From assembly GCA_000720375.1 (NCBI GenBank), contig JOAA01000028.1:136747-200746 (forward strand): a DNA stretch of 64,000 nucleotides, read 5' to 3'. This document shows positions 1 through 9,102 of this stretch, in pieces. Position 1 is the stretch's first letter. Every line of letters begins with the position of its first letter. Source of the DNA: Rhodococcus rhodnii (lineage in GTDB: Bacteria; Actinomycetota; Actinomycetes; Mycobacteriales; Pseudonocardiaceae). Under the pieces are notes generated by a model that worked only from the letters and a program-made list of their open reading frames with translations, made no database searches and was not told where the DNA came from. The position numbers and the translations under genes were made by a program.

Positions 1-25
1 CGTGCTCACTGAATGCGCACGGTGT

Positions 26-358
26 TTACGCTGCGTGTTCACACGTGGGGCACGTGCAGTCCGAGCAGTTGCAGTTGGCGCACGAGTCCGCGCATGAAGC
101 GCATGAGCAGGCGGCGTGGTTGCACGTCGGGCAGCTGCAGTCGGAGCAGGAGCACACGGCGCAGGAGTCCGAGCAGTGCGGGCAGGTGCAGCTGTCGCAC
201 TCGTCGTAGTGCACTCCGCTGTCGGTCACGTGCTCCCGGTGTACGTGGCCGTCGTGCAGGTAGTCGACGTGATCGGCGTGCACGATGGCGTCGTGCCCGC
301 AACCTGGGCCGTGGGTGTGGCGGTGGGCTTCGGCCTGGTGGTGCGCGACCGTGGTCAT
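26..358 (-). CDS. His/Cys-rich two-module metal-binding protein, metallothionein-like
   Basis: A 110-residue protein. Residues 5-50 are His-rich (HTHGPGCGH, DHVDYLHDGHVH), a module that also occurs alone in small actinobacterial proteins often found near metal regulators. Residues 54-110 are Cys-rich: 19 of the protein's 20 cysteines lie here, mostly as CxC and CxxC pairs. The Cys part contains an internal duplication with a 27-residue period (residues 64-83 and 91-110), each copy holding the core CSDCxCPTC and ending in HAA. No signal peptide or membrane segment is seen, so it is probably cytosolic. Metal storage or buffering (Zn, Cu or Cd) is inferred from composition alone. The ATG at 358 follows a GAAGGGACC ribosome-binding site. 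It is divergent from glyS across 183 bases. Confidence 0.75.
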   Translation of the reverse strand: MTTVAHHQAEAHRHTHGPGCGHDAIVHADHVDYLHDGHVHREHVTDSGVHYDECDSCTCPHCSDSCAVCSCSDCSCPTCNHAACSCASCADSCANCNCSDCTCPTCEHAA

Positions 359-541
359 GGATTGGTCCCTTCGGCGGTATCCTTTCTGCTGAATGGTCTT
401 ATTCGTATCCGTGCATCACAACTCGGATCCGTGACGATCAAGCCAATGGGGTGATAGGGGAATCCCCTCGTGGTGGCTGGTGACAGGCGGCTACCCTGGG
501 CACTCCCCGAGCTTTTCCCCGTGTACCTGTATGGAGTGTTC

Positions 542-1927
542 GTGCCCGCCGATCGGATAGATACCATCGTCAGCCTTTGCAAGCGCCGTGGCTTCGTCTA
601 CCCGTCCGGGGAGATCTACGGCGGTACGCGGTCGGCTTGGGACTACGGGCCACTGGGTGTCGAGCTCAAAGAGAACATCAAGCGCCAGTGGTGGAAGGCC
701 GTGGTGCAGGGCCGTGAGGACGTCGTCGGTCTCGACTCCTCGGTGATCCTGCCCCGTGAGGTCTGGGTCGCCTCCGGCCACGAGAAGGTCTTCACCGACC
801 CGCTCGTGGAGTGCCTGAGCTGCCACAAGCGCTTCCGTGCCGACCAGTTGGCCGAGGAGTACGAGCAGCGTTCGGGCAAGCCCACCGACGAGGGCGACCT
901 GTCCGACGTGCCGTGCCCCAACTGCGGCACCCGCGGCCAGTACACCGAGCCACGCGCGTTCAACATGATGCTCAAGACCTTCCTCGGCCCGGTCGAGTCC
1001 GCCGAGGGCATGGCCTACCTGCGGCCCGAGACCGCGCAGGGCATCTTCGTCAACTACCTGAACGTGCAGACCACCTCCCGCCGCAAGCCGCCGTTCGGCA
1101 TCGGCCAGATGGGTAAGTCGTTCCGCAACGAGATCACGCCAGGCAACTTCATCTTCCGCACCCGCGAGTTCGAGCAGATGGAAATGGAGTTCTTCGTCGA
1201 GCCCGGCACCGATGAGGAATGGCACCAGACCTGGATCGACGAGCGCATGCGCTGGTATGTCGACCTGGGCATCAACCCGGACAACCTCCGTCTCTTCGAG
1301 CACCCCCAGGAGAAGCTCTCCCACTACTCCAAGAGGACAGTGGACATCGAGTACCGCTTCGGCCTGGCCAGCGGTGAGTGGGGTGAGCTGGAAGGCATCG
1401 CCAACCGCACGGACTTCGACCTGACGACGCACTCCAACCACTCCGGTGTGGACCTGTCGTACTTCGACCAGACCACGGACTCCCGCTATCGCCCCTACGT
1501 GATCGAACCGGCCGCCGGTGTCGGCCGCTCGATGATGGCGTTCATGTTGGACGCCTATCACGAGGACGAGGCACCCAACGCCAAGGGCGGCGTGGACAAG
1601 CGGGCTGTGCTCCGGCTCGACCGCAGGCTCGCGCCGGTGAAGGTCGCTGTGCTTCCCCTTTCTCGTAACGCGGACCTCTCGCCCAAGGCGCGTGATGTCG
1701 CCTCGACGTTGCGCCGCAACTGGAACACGGACTTCGATGACGCCGGCGCGATCGGCCGTCGCTACCGTCGCCAGGACGAGATCGGTACTCCTTTCTGTGT
1801 CACGGTCGACTTCGACTCGCTCAACGACCAAGCGGTCACCGTCCGGGAACGGGACAGCATGACCCAGGAGCGGATCTCGATCGACAAGCTCGAGGCCTAC
1901 CTGGCCGCCCAGTTGCCGGGCTGCTGA
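542..1927 (+). CDS. glyS: glycine--tRNA ligase (class II, homodimeric alpha2 type)
   Basis: Charges tRNA-Gly with glycine in the cytosol. The 461-residue length fits the single-chain actinobacterial enzyme. The N-terminus has the family sequence YPSGEIYGG followed by [11 protein letters not shown]. Two CxxC pairs (CLSCHKRF and CPNCGTRG) form the inserted zinc-binding knuckle. Class II motif 2 is visible at [19 protein letters not shown], and motif 3 as [13 protein letters not shown]. The C-terminal anticodon-binding domain begins around KVAVLPL. The GTG at 542 is chosen because GGAG at 533-536 sits five bases upstream and the protein then begins at the usual family start, MPADRIDTI; an upstream in-frame start at 470 has no such support. 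A 16-bp hairpin follows the stop. Confidence 0.97.
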   Translation: MPADRIDTIVSLCKRRGFVYPSGEIYGGTRSAWDYGPLGVELKENIKRQWWKAVVQGREDVVGLDSSVILPREVWVASGHEKVFTDPLVECLSCHKRFRADQLAEEYEQRSGKPTDEGDLSDVPCPNCGTRGQYTEPRAFNMMLKTFLGPVESAEGMAYLRPETAQGIFVNYLNVQTTSRRKPPFGIGQMGKSFRNEITPGNFIFRTREFEQMEMEFFVEPGTDEEWHQTWIDERMRWYVDLGINPDNLRLFEHPQEKLSHYSKRTVDIEYRFGLASGEWGELEGIANRTDFDLTTHSNHSGVDLSYFDQTTDSRYRPYVIEPAAGVGRSMMAFMLDAYHEDEAPNAKGGVDKRAVLRLDRRLAPVKVAVLPLSRNADLSPKARDVASTLRRNWNTDFDDAGAIGRRYRRQDEIGTPFCVTVDFDSLNDQAVTVRERDSMTQERISIDKLEAYLAAQLPGC

Positions 1928-1954
1928 CCCGGCGGAACTGCGCCCCGGCTTGCG

Positions 1955-1997
1955 CCCCTCGTGAGTGCTCAGCCAGCACACGAGCACTCACGAGGGG
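1955..1997 (+). terminator. Rho-independent-like terminator after glyS
   Basis: Perfect 16-bp inverted repeat: CCCCTCGTGAGTGCTC at 1955-1970 pairs with GAGCACTCACGAGGGG at 1982-1997 around an 11-base loop. It lies 27 bases past the glyS stop. It has only a short T run, as is common for actinobacterial terminators. The core CGTGAGTG is also the core of the repeats behind the EF-Tu gene at 49.5 kb. Confidence 0.8.
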
Positions 1998-2803
1998 TTT
2001 CCGGGGAAGTCCGGGAGCGCGCCGCCGCGCTGCATTCCCAGACCGTCACCCTCGCATCCCATCGGTCGTTCGGTTCCACCTACCGCGGCCATGGGAACGC
2101 TCAAGGTGGGACAGGGTTCACCCGTCCGGGTAATTCGGTCTTCAGCCCGGCGGGGCGGGCTGTTGCTGCTGTGCGTCTGGTTCGGTGACTGGACCTTCCG
2201 TTGGTGCTCCGCCCTCCGGGGGATGCGGCTGCGTCGCACTGAGTTCGGGTTCGGGCTCGGGATTGGTGCCGTCGGGTGGTTCCATCGTGATCAAGGTTTC
2301 GTGGTTCCTTTCCGTACGCCGGTTTCACGGTGATCTGGCTCGGTGTCTGTGGGCGCGGTGGGTGACGCGCCGCAGTCGGATTGGGCGAAGTGCTGCTGTA
2401 AGGCGGTTTCGTGTCCGGTCCCGGGTTGCCGGACACGGGGGGTTGTGCGGTGATGTGGGCGGGGAGTACGGGAAACGGTCGCGCCTTCCGAAACGTCACA
2501 AGGAACAGTCCGGACTGGGCGAGTGGCGCGTCCTGGGCGACTTCGGTGGCTCGCTGTGCTGCCGGCCGGAGAGGACGGTGAGCTTGAATCCGGCCGACAG
2601 CATGAGCAGAGCGCGCTCCGCGAGCCATGAGGAGGCGTTGTCCACTAGGGGAAGCGATCAAGCGATGACCGAAGTGGACAGTCTGCGATCGGTGCTATAA
2701 AGGCAAATGAGTCTCCTTTCCAGCTGGGTAACGGAATGGGACCGCGTGGCCGGATGGCTGGGGGCATCTACCCGGCCACGCGGAGCTTGTAGGCGGCAGA
2801 CGG
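1998..2803. other. 806-base stretch with no recognised gene
   Basis: Several open frames cross this stretch on both strands (for example 2185-2700 + and 2101-2661 -). Their translations are low-complexity Arg/Pro/Ser strings with no family resemblance, and none has a convincing ribosome-binding site. It lies between two genes whose 3' ends face it. I see no RNA gene, repeat or insertion sequence here; it may be decayed sequence. Confidence 0.5.
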
Positions 2804-3730
2804 TCAGGTGCTCGGACAGGATCGGGCGAAGGCGGCGGTCAGCTCGGCGATCACTCCTTCCGGGTCCGAGCGGAGCTGGGTGGCGGGCGTGTGCAGAACG
2901 AGGAGGCCGGTAGCGGCCAGCCGGGAACCTCGTTTCAGCGCGGTCGGATAACTGGCTGGAGCGGGATCGAAGTCGAAGGCGTGCACATCCCACGCCAGCT
3001 TCGCGTCGTCCCAAGTACCTGTCACGGTGCCCAAGGGATTGCCTTGGGCGTCGTCGACGGGCACGTTCCATCGCGGCGGGGGTAGCCCGGCACGAAGGAC
3101 AAGGTCACGCGCCAGAGACGCGACACCTGAGCGGATGCGTGCGCCGATGTCGTGCAACACCTCCTGGCACTGCGTGGTGCCACGCCGCTTTCCCATGACC
3201 AGTTCGGTGTTCAGCTCGTCGAGCCGGACACCTTTGTGGAACACGACTTCGGCGAACAACGCGGTCACCAAAGCCCGGCTGCTGATCCGCCGAGCCGCGT
3301 CAACGGCGGCCCGGGCGAGCGGGGCCGTCAACAATCCGTCCCGGAGCACGGGGCGGGGCGGAGTCGGTGTTCGTTCGACAAGCACATTCGCGCTGCTGCG
3401 AACGAAAAGCTTGCTGGGCACCAGAAGATGCACTCGCTCACGGGGGAGCGCAGTACGGACACCATGCAACGCGAGCGCGTCATCACCGGTCACGACAGCA
3501 TCTCTGCCCACGTACCGCAGCGCTGCTTGCACCAGCTGCCCACGGGTTGGAGCAGTGCTGTCCAGCAGCAGGATGCCGGGTAAAAGGCGTTGCCACGGCC
3601 CGCCAGGCGAGCATCTTCGCTTCATGATGGGGCCTGTCAGGCCTAGGTCTATCAGGTCTGTGGCACTTGCTATTCGGTATGGGAACAAAGTGGACAGTGT
3701 GTCTAGGTTTATCGGGTGGCGGTTCGGCAT
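2804..3730 (-). CDS. AbiEi-antitoxin-like DNA-binding regulator
   Basis: A 308-residue protein of a type expanded in Pseudonocardiaceae and relatives. The N-terminal ~90 residues resemble the winged-helix domain of type IV toxin-antitoxin AbiEi antitoxins: a segment that seats the DNA-binding helix (YRIASATDLIDLGL), then LLPGILLL and the conserved VVTGDDALALHGVRT. The C-terminal half has WNVPVDDAQGNPLGTVTGTWDD followed by a Trp/Asp-rich stretch, as in the nuclease-like domain usually attached to such proteins. No AbiEii toxin gene is adjacent, so it is probably an orphan regulator rather than half of a toxin-antitoxin pair. The ATG at 3730 is the first start in the conserved part; the open frame continues far upstream only because it lies antisense to the next gene. 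Confidence 0.7.
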   Translation of the reverse strand: MPNRHPINLDTLSTLFPYRIASATDLIDLGLTGPIMKRRCSPGGPWQRLLPGILLLDSTAPTRGQLVQAALRYVGRDAVVTGDDALALHGVRTALPRERVHLLVPSKLFVRSSANVLVERTPTPPRPVLRDGLLTAPLARAAVDAARRISSRALVTALFAEVVFHKGVRLDELNTELVMGKRRGTTQCQEVLHDIGARIRSGVASLARDLVLRAGLPPPRWNVPVDDAQGNPLGTVTGTWDDAKLAWDVHAFDFDPAPASYPTALKRGSRLAATGLLVLHTPATQLRSDPEGVIAELTAAFARSCPST

Positions 3731-3934
3731 GTGTCCACTCTCGCGAGCCGGTGGGGTTTTGGGGAAGGGGGTGGGGTTGGGCCTGTGGATAACTGTCGAT
3801 TGTGGATAAGTGGGGGTAGATGATCTTTGCTCGCTGGGCGTTTTCGGTTGTTTGTGGTACGGCACGACAAATGTCATGGGTGACTCGTGACAGGAGGCCT
3901 GCAGGTCAGGCCCGCGTCCCCGTACCGTGAGATC

Positions 3935-5047
3935 GTGAGCAACCTGTGGGTATGGCCAGAACCGCAGTGGAGACCCAAGCGCCGGCCGATCGCGCTGGCG
4001 CTCTTCCCCGCCGCGTTCCTGTTCTTCCTGGTCCGCGCCGTGATCGACGCGTTCAACGGGCCGTACTCCGGCTGGGTCGGGGCAGCGGTGACCACCATCG
4101 TCGTCTTGTACTCGGCGACTTACGTCGCAGCGCTCTGGTACGGCCCGAAAACCGCTCCGCCTGTCCGCGTGTTGTACGTGGCCGTTGCCACGGTTTTCCC
4201 AGTGGTCCTGGCGATCCTGATGGAAGCCAGCGATCTGACGTATCTGACGTTCGCCATCGTTGTGGCACTCGTGCTGCTGCCTGCCGGTATCGGGCTTGCC
4301 TACGGCCTGGTGGGCACCACAGCGATGCTGATCGCGACCGCTACCGAAACCGGGCATCCGAACTTTGACGCGGGCGTCGTCATGCTGGTGTTGACTGTCG
4401 CGATTTTCGCGTCCCGAGGATTCGTCGGCAAAGCGGACGAACTGGAGATCGCCCGTGACGAGATCAGGACGCTCGCGGTCGCCGAGGAACGCGCGCGGGT
4501 CGCCCGTGACCTGCACGATGTCCTCGGTCACAGCCTCACCACGATCACCCTCAAAGCCGGACTGGCCCGCCGGATCATGGAAAGCTCGGCGGACATCGAC
4601 CGGGCGCTGGCCGAGGTGCACGACGTGGAGCGGTTGTCCCGGCAGGCGTTGACCGAGATCAGAGCGACCGTGTCCGGCTACCGCAAGATGTCGTTGCCCG
4701 CGGAGATCGCCAACGCCAGAGCCACGTTGCTGGCCGCGGGGATCGACGCCGATCTGCCGCAGGCGGTCGACGACGTGCCCGGCGAGTTGCAGGAGCCTTT
4801 TGGTTACGTGGTAAGGGAAGCGGTGACCAACGTGATCAGGCACAGTGGCGCGAGCAGGTGTGAGATCCGGTTGGGTCCGTCGTGGATCGAGGTCGCCGAC
4901 AACGGCTCCGGATCCTCTACTGTGGACAATCACGGTGGCAACGGGCTGGCAGGCTTGCGGGAACGGCTGGCCAAGATCGGTGGCCGGCTGACCGCGACGC
5001 CCCGAGGAGAAGGCGGATTCGTGTTGCGGGCGGAAGTGACGACGTGA
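3935..5047 (+). CDS. sensor histidine kinase, DesK/NarL-partner type (HisKA_3)
   Basis: A 370-residue membrane sensor kinase. Five or six hydrophobic segments fill residues ~18-165, followed by a short coiled coil. The dimerisation/phosphoacceptor box RVARDLHDVLGHSL has the phosphorylatable His at about residue 194. The ATPase part has the N box REAVTNVIRHS and G boxes VADNGSG and GNGLAGLRERL. The stop overlaps the regulator start as GTGA (5044-5047), so the pair is translationally coupled. The signal is unknown; in the DesK family it is often membrane state or cell-envelope stress. GTG 3935 gives a normal N-terminus; GTG 3887 would add 16 residues, and an AGGAGG at 3892-3897 lies inside that extension. 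Confidence 0.88.
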   Translation: MSNLWVWPEPQWRPKRRPIALALFPAAFLFFLVRAVIDAFNGPYSGWVGAAVTTIVVLYSATYVAALWYGPKTAPPVRVLYVAVATVFPVVLAILMEASDLTYLTFAIVVALVLLPAGIGLAYGLVGTTAMLIATATETGHPNFDAGVVMLVLTVAIFASRGFVGKADELEIARDEIRTLAVAEERARVARDLHDVLGHSLTTITLKAGLARRIMESSADIDRALAEVHDVERLSRQALTEIRATVSGYRKMSLPAEIANARATLLAAGIDADLPQAVDDVPGELQEPFGYVVREAVTNVIRHSGASRCEIRLGPSWIEVADNGSGSSTVDNHGGNGLAGLRERLAKIGGRLTATPRGEGGFVLRAEVTT

Positions 5048-5649
5048 TCAAGGTTTTGCTTGCCGACGACCAGACGCTGGTGCGGGGCGCGCTGGCCGCG
5101 ATGCTCGGCCTTGAGCCCGACATAGAAGTCGTCGCCGAGGTCGGCACGGGCGACGATGTGTTGCCCGCGGCTCGGCGGACTCATCCGGACGTGGCGTTGT
5201 TGGACGTACAGATGCCGGGTAAGGACGGTCTTGCCGCGGCGGCTGAGCTGCGCGGCGAGATGCCCAGTTGCAAAGTGGTCATGTGCACGACTTTCGGCAG
5301 GCCCGGATACCTCAGCCGCGCGTTGGCGGCGGGCGCCGCGGGGTTCGTGGTGAAGGACGCGCCGCCCGAGCAGTTGGTGGACGCCGTTCGACGAGTGCAC
5401 GCCGGATTGCGCGTCGTCGATCCGACGCTGGCTGCGGAATCCCTTGCCACGGGGACGAGTCCGCTCACGGCGCGGGAACGGGACGTTCTGGCAGAATCGA
5501 GTGACGGCGGCACGATCGCGGACATCGCCAAGTCCCTTCATCTGTCCGAAGGCACTGTCCGCAATCACTTGTCCGCGGCGATCGGCAAGACCGGGGCACG
5601 GACGAGGGCAGAGGCCGCCCGGCTGGCCGAAGAACGCGGCTGGCTGTAG
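5044..5649 (+). CDS. LuxR/NarL-family response regulator
   Basis: Partner of the kinase immediately upstream, with a 4-base overlap. It has 201 residues. The receiver domain (1-118) carries the acidic pair DD at 8-9, the phosphoacceptor Asp54 in LLDVQMPG, the switch Thr in VVMCTTF and Lys in GFVVKDA. The output domain (about 140-201) is a LuxR-type helix-turn-helix: LTARERDVL, then IADIAKSLHLSEGTVRNHLS. The target genes cannot be read from the sequence; the adjacent downstream gene is one candidate. Confidence 0.93.
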   Translation: MIKVLLADDQTLVRGALAAMLGLEPDIEVVAEVGTGDDVLPAARRTHPDVALLDVQMPGKDGLAAAAELRGEMPSCKVVMCTTFGRPGYLSRALAAGAAGFVVKDAPPEQLVDAVRRVHAGLRVVDPTLAAESLATGTSPLTARERDVLAESSDGGTIADIAKSLHLSEGTVRNHLSAAIGKTGARTRAEAARLAEERGWL

Positions 5650-5712
5650 CGAAAACACGTCCGGACCAGCGGGGAAGACAGAACTGTCGTACCCGTCTGC
5701 GATGATGCGGGA

Positions 5713-6357
5713 GTGAACATCGAAACCCGGAAAGCTGGGATCAAGGAGTGGACAAGGCGAGGCCTGATCGGCCTCGTGCTGATGCTCGCCCTGGTCGTCG
5801 GCGGCACGGGTTTCCGCGTGTGGCAGCAGGCCCGGCAGGATGATCGGACCAAAGCGGACGCGGTTGTCGTACTGGGAGCGGCGCAGTACGCGGGCCGCCC
5901 GTCACCGATCCTCGAGGCCCGGCTGCGGCATGCGAAGAACCTGTTCGACCGAGGTGTGGCCGGGCACATCATCACCGGCGGTGGTCGGCGGAGCGGCGAC
6001 CGCTATACGGAGGCGGAGGCGGGCCTGCGGTGGCTGACCTCGCACGGTGTGCCGCGTGACCGAGTGATCGTTGTCGGCGAGGGCAGCGACACCTTGGGCA
6101 CGATCAACGCGGTGGCGAAGACCGCGTTGGACCGTGGCTGGCACACCGCGGTGATCGTCAGCGATCCGTGGCACTCCTTACGTGCCCGCACAATGGCGCA
6201 TGACGCGGGCCTGTCGGCGTGGACGTCACCGACGCACACCGGTCCGGTCGTGCAGACCAGAGAAATCCAGGCGAAATACATCCTCAGGGAGACGGCCGCG
6301 CTGTTGTACTACCGCGTGTTCAACGCGCCGGCGGACGACATCGGTGTTGATCTCTGA
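5713..6357 (+). CDS. YdcF/SanA-family (DUF218) membrane-anchored protein
   Basis: A 214-residue protein with a single N-terminal membrane anchor (about residues 18-36) and a DUF218 domain. The domain has ADAVVVLGAAQYAGRPSPILEARL at its start and the family signatures HIITGGG and TEAEAG, then VPRDRVIVVGEGSDTLGTI and VIVSDPWHSLRARTMA. The family (SanA, ElyC, YdcF) is linked to envelope integrity, and its biochemical activity is uncertain. The GTG at 5713 follows a GCGGGA ribosome-binding site closely. It lies 63 bases downstream of the response regulator and may be cotranscribed with it. Confidence 0.85.
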   Translation: MNIETRKAGIKEWTRRGLIGLVLMLALVVGGTGFRVWQQARQDDRTKADAVVVLGAAQYAGRPSPILEARLRHAKNLFDRGVAGHIITGGGRRSGDRYTEAEAGLRWLTSHGVPRDRVIVVGEGSDTLGTINAVAKTALDRGWHTAVIVSDPWHSLRARTMAHDAGLSAWTSPTHTGPVVQTREIQAKYILRETAALLYYRVFNAPADDIGVDL

Positions 6358-6433
6358 TGATTGCGCTTGTGAGTGAACCTTCGGCACGGCGAGCTGCTCA
6401 TGTGCTGGCGAGTACGAGGCTGGAAAGAAGCGC

Positions 6434-7690
6434 ATGAGTGCACAGGGTTACACCACGCACGACGCGGCTCGAATGTTCGACGAGCCAACGAAAGGAGGTG
6501 GGCTGCCGGGTTCGGCACAGCCCAGACGAAGCCCATACGCACGTGACCGAGCGAGAGTTCTGCATTCGGCGGCCTTACGCCGACTCGCGGGCAAGACCCA
6601 GGTCGTCGGACCGGGTGAGGGCACCGAGGTCTACGGCGTGCCGCGGACACGGCTGACGCATTCGCTGGAAGTCGCCCAGATCGGCAGGGAGATCGCGGAA
6701 GAGCTGGGCTGCGATCCCGACATCGTGGACACCGCCGGGCTGGCCCACGACATCGGTCACCCGCCGTTCGGCCACAACGGGGAGTCGGCGCTGGACGCGG
6801 CGGCGGCCGACTACGGCGGTTTCGAAGGCAACGCCCAGACCTTGCGGATCTTGACCAGGCTCGAGCACAAGGCTGGGGACGCCGGGCTGAACCTGACCAG
6901 GGCGGTGCTGGACGCGTCGGTGAAGTACCCGTGGCCACGTACGGCCGGAACGCGCAAGTTCGGGGTGTACGACGACGACCAGGCGGTGTTCGACTGGATC
7001 CGCGAAGGCGCGCCGGAGCGGCGGTGCTGCCTCGAGGCTCAGGTCATGGACTGGTCGGACGACGTGGCGTACTCGGTGCACGACGTCGAGGACGGCATCC
7101 GGGCAGGCCGGATCTCGCTGGGCGTGCTGACCGACGCGGAGGAACGCGCGGCCGTCGCGGAGTTGGCGGCCAAGCACTTCTCGGCGGAGCCGTTCTCGGA
7201 GCTGGAGGCCGGCGCGGCGCATCTGCTGGACCTGCCCGCTGTGGCGGCGGCGGTCGGGTACGACGGGTCGATCGGTGCGCAGGTCGCCTTGAAGCGGCTG
7301 ACCAGCGAGCTGGTGGGGCGGTTCGCCGCGGCGGCGGTCGACGAGACGAGGCGAGTGCACGGTGACGGGCAACTGACCAGGTACAGCGCGGACCTGGTGG
7401 TGCCGCGACAAGCAGCCGTCGAGGTCGCGCTGCTGAAGTCGGTGGCGTTGCGATACGTGATGAGTGACCCGGCACGGCTGGCGATGCAGGACAGGCAGCG
7501 TCAGCTCTTGACGGAATTGCTGACGGCAATGGCGGAGCGCGCACCCAAGGTGCTGGAACCGGCGTTCCAGCCCGCGTGGCGAGACGCGGGTGATGACACG
7601 CAGCGGTTCCGGGTACTGATCGACCAGGTTGCGTCCTTGACCGACGCACAGGCCGTGGCCTGGCACGAGGCGTTCGTTCGCTCGCGGTGA
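6434..7690 (+). CDS. dgt: deoxyguanosinetriphosphate triphosphohydrolase-like HD protein
   Basis: Cleaves dNTPs, classically dGTP, to the deoxynucleoside and tripolyphosphate, and so helps control dNTP pools. It has 418 residues. The HD-domain metal ligands are visible: His76 in RTRLTHSLEVAQIGREIA, His105-Asp106 in AGLAHDIGHPPFGHNGE, and the later Asp in MDWSDDVAYSVHD. The N-terminal RRSPYARDRARVLHSAALRRLAGKTQV is typical of the type-2 dGTPase-like subfamily of actinobacteria. Its position shortly before dnaG is conserved in mycobacteria and relatives and links it to replication. Confidence 0.95.
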   Translation: MSAQGYTTHDAARMFDEPTKGGGLPGSAQPRRSPYARDRARVLHSAALRRLAGKTQVVGPGEGTEVYGVPRTRLTHSLEVAQIGREIAEELGCDPDIVDTAGLAHDIGHPPFGHNGESALDAAAADYGGFEGNAQTLRILTRLEHKAGDAGLNLTRAVLDASVKYPWPRTAGTRKFGVYDDDQAVFDWIREGAPERRCCLEAQVMDWSDDVAYSVHDVEDGIRAGRISLGVLTDAEERAAVAELAAKHFSAEPFSELEAGAAHLLDLPAVAAAVGYDGSIGAQVALKRLTSELVGRFAAAAVDETRRVHGDGQLTRYSADLVVPRQAAVEVALLKSVALRYVMSDPARLAMQDRQRQLLTELLTAMAERAPKVLEPAFQPAWRDAGDDTQRFRVLIDQVASLTDAQAVAWHEAFVRSR

Positions 7691-7726
7691 ACTGCCTGCG
7701 GCTGTGACCGGTGGCACACTCGGGGT

Positions 7727-7948
7727 ATGGCCAACCGACTGACGTGCGCGATTCGCTCGCTGCTCCGGCGACTGCTGAGGCGACGGGTGCCTACCGGTGC
7801 CGGGCCAGGGCGACCTGGTGAGGCAGGCGGTTCGGCTGGAGTGCGCGAACCGCGCCGACCGAAACCGACCGGCCCGCAGTCCGCTGCGGGCGTGAAACCA
7901 GACCCACAGGAGGGACAGACGATCACATTGAAGGACCCGCGTAGGTGA
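7727..7948 (+). CDS. small basic Arg/Pro-rich protein coupled to the serpin gene
   Basis: A 73-residue frame starting at ATG 7727 behind a GGGG ribosome-binding site. Residues 8-20 form a very basic stretch (IRSLLRRLLRRR), possibly amphipathic; the rest is Gly/Pro/Arg-rich and looks disordered. Its stop overlaps the serpin start as GTGA (7945-7948), which is the main reason to accept it as a gene. No family is recognised. Protease inhibitors and their targets are sometimes paired, but nothing here resembles a protease. Confidence 0.45.
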   Translation: MANRLTCAIRSLLRRLLRRRVPTGAGPGRPGEAGGSAGVREPRRPKPTGPQSAAGVKPDPQEGQTITLKDPRR

Positions 7949-9075
7949 GTCGGCAATCGGTGAGCGTGCAGGCTCATCTGGACTTCACGGTCGAGTTGCA
8001 GGACGTCCTGGCCCAAGGTGATCCGGCGGCCAACACCGTCTGGTCGCCGTTCTCGGTCGCCAGCGCACTTGCGCTGGTCGCTCGCGGTGCGGCGGGCACG
8101 ACCAAGGACGAACTGGTGTCGATGCTGCTCGGCGACAAGTCGGCTGAGGTCGAGGACCTGATCCGGTTGCTGGACAAGGCCGAGCAGCTGGCGGAGCCGC
8201 ACGGTGACCAGGAACCACCGGTGCTTGAGGTGGCCAACACACTCTGGGCCGACAAGCGCATCAGGATCAGGCAGGCCTTCGCCTCGGCGCTGGAGAACAT
8301 GCCCAGCGGCTCGGTCAGATCGGCTCCGTTCCGGGACGACCCAGAGGGTGCGCGGAACCAGATCAACACCGACGTGGCCAAGACGACCAGGAACCTGATC
8401 CCGGAGTTGCTGCCGGAAGGGGTGATCAAGAACGACACCATTGCCGCGCTGGTCAACGCGCTGTACCTGAAGGTCGCTTGGCGGAACAAGTTCGAGGAGG
8501 CGGCGACCGAATCGCGTCCGTTCCACGCGCCGAGTGGCGTGGTGCGGGTGCCGACGATGTGGCTCAGTGAAAACCTGGGCTACGCAAGGACTTCCGGCTG
8601 GCAAGTGGTGGCGATGCCGGCGATCGGCGGAGTCGAGGCGGTTGTCCTGCTGCCGGATGGCCGTGAGTTGCCCAGTGTGGACGCGGCGACGCTGAAAACA
8701 TTGGTGGACAGGCCAAAGCGGCAGAAGGTCAGCTTGCGGATGCCGAAGTTGCGGCTGAAGCTGGGGGCCGAGCTGACCGATGTGCTCAACCAGCTCGGGG
8801 TGCGGACCGTCTTCACCGACTCCGCGGATCTGAGCGGGATCAGCGAGGACCCGTTGGCCGTTCAGGCGGTCATTCACGAGTCCGTGCTCAAGATCGACGA
8901 GCAAGGGCTCGAGGGTGCGGCCGCGACCGCGGTGATGATGCGGACGCTGTCGCTGGACATGTCCCAACCAGTCGAGGTCGACGTGGACCGTCCGTTCCTG
9001 TTGCTGGTGCGGCACAAGGACAGCGGCGTCGTGTACTTCTCGGCACGCGTGAACGACCCCTCCAAGACGGGCTGA
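7945..9075 (+). CDS. serpin (serine protease inhibitor), inhibitory type
   Basis: A suicide-substrate protease inhibitor fold of 376 residues, full length for the family. Visible landmarks are NTVWSPFSVASALALVARGA (helix B region), LVNALYLKVAWRNKFEE, HESVLKIDEQG just before the reactive loop, and the C-terminal DRPFLLLVRHKDSGVVYFSARVNDP. The hinge EQGLEGAAATA (starting at Glu319) is rich in small residues, as required for loop insertion and inhibition. Counting 17 residues from the hinge Glu places P1-P1' at about Leu335-Ser336, suggesting a chymotrypsin- or subtilisin-like target. There is no signal peptide, so it probably acts inside the cell. The GTG start overlaps the upstream small gene. 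Confidence 0.93.
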   Translation: MSRQSVSVQAHLDFTVELQDVLAQGDPAANTVWSPFSVASALALVARGAAGTTKDELVSMLLGDKSAEVEDLIRLLDKAEQLAEPHGDQEPPVLEVANTLWADKRIRIRQAFASALENMPSGSVRSAPFRDDPEGARNQINTDVAKTTRNLIPELLPEGVIKNDTIAALVNALYLKVAWRNKFEEAATESRPFHAPSGVVRVPTMWLSENLGYARTSGWQVVAMPAIGGVEAVVLLPDGRELPSVDAATLKTLVDRPKRQKVSLRMPKLRLKLGAELTDVLNQLGVRTVFTDSADLSGISEDPLAVQAVIHESVLKIDEQGLEGAAATAVMMRTLSLDMSQPVEVDVDRPFLLLVRHKDSGVVYFSARVNDPSKTG

Positions 9076-9102
9076 AGGGCGGGCTCGGCATAAGCTGACG
9101 CG

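Noticed and set aside
491..1987. Long open frame on the minus strand opposite glyS
   Set aside because: A product of high GC at third positions; the plus-strand frame has clear synthetase motifs and the opposite translation has no family resemblance.
2101..2661. 186-codon minus-strand frame in the gap after glyS
   Set aside because: Low-complexity Pro/Arg/Thr translation, no ribosome-binding site and no recognisable family.
3731..4933. Upstream extension of the AbiEi-like frame to 709 codons
   Set aside because: The extra part lies antisense to the histidine kinase and lacks homology; ATG 3730 begins the conserved region.
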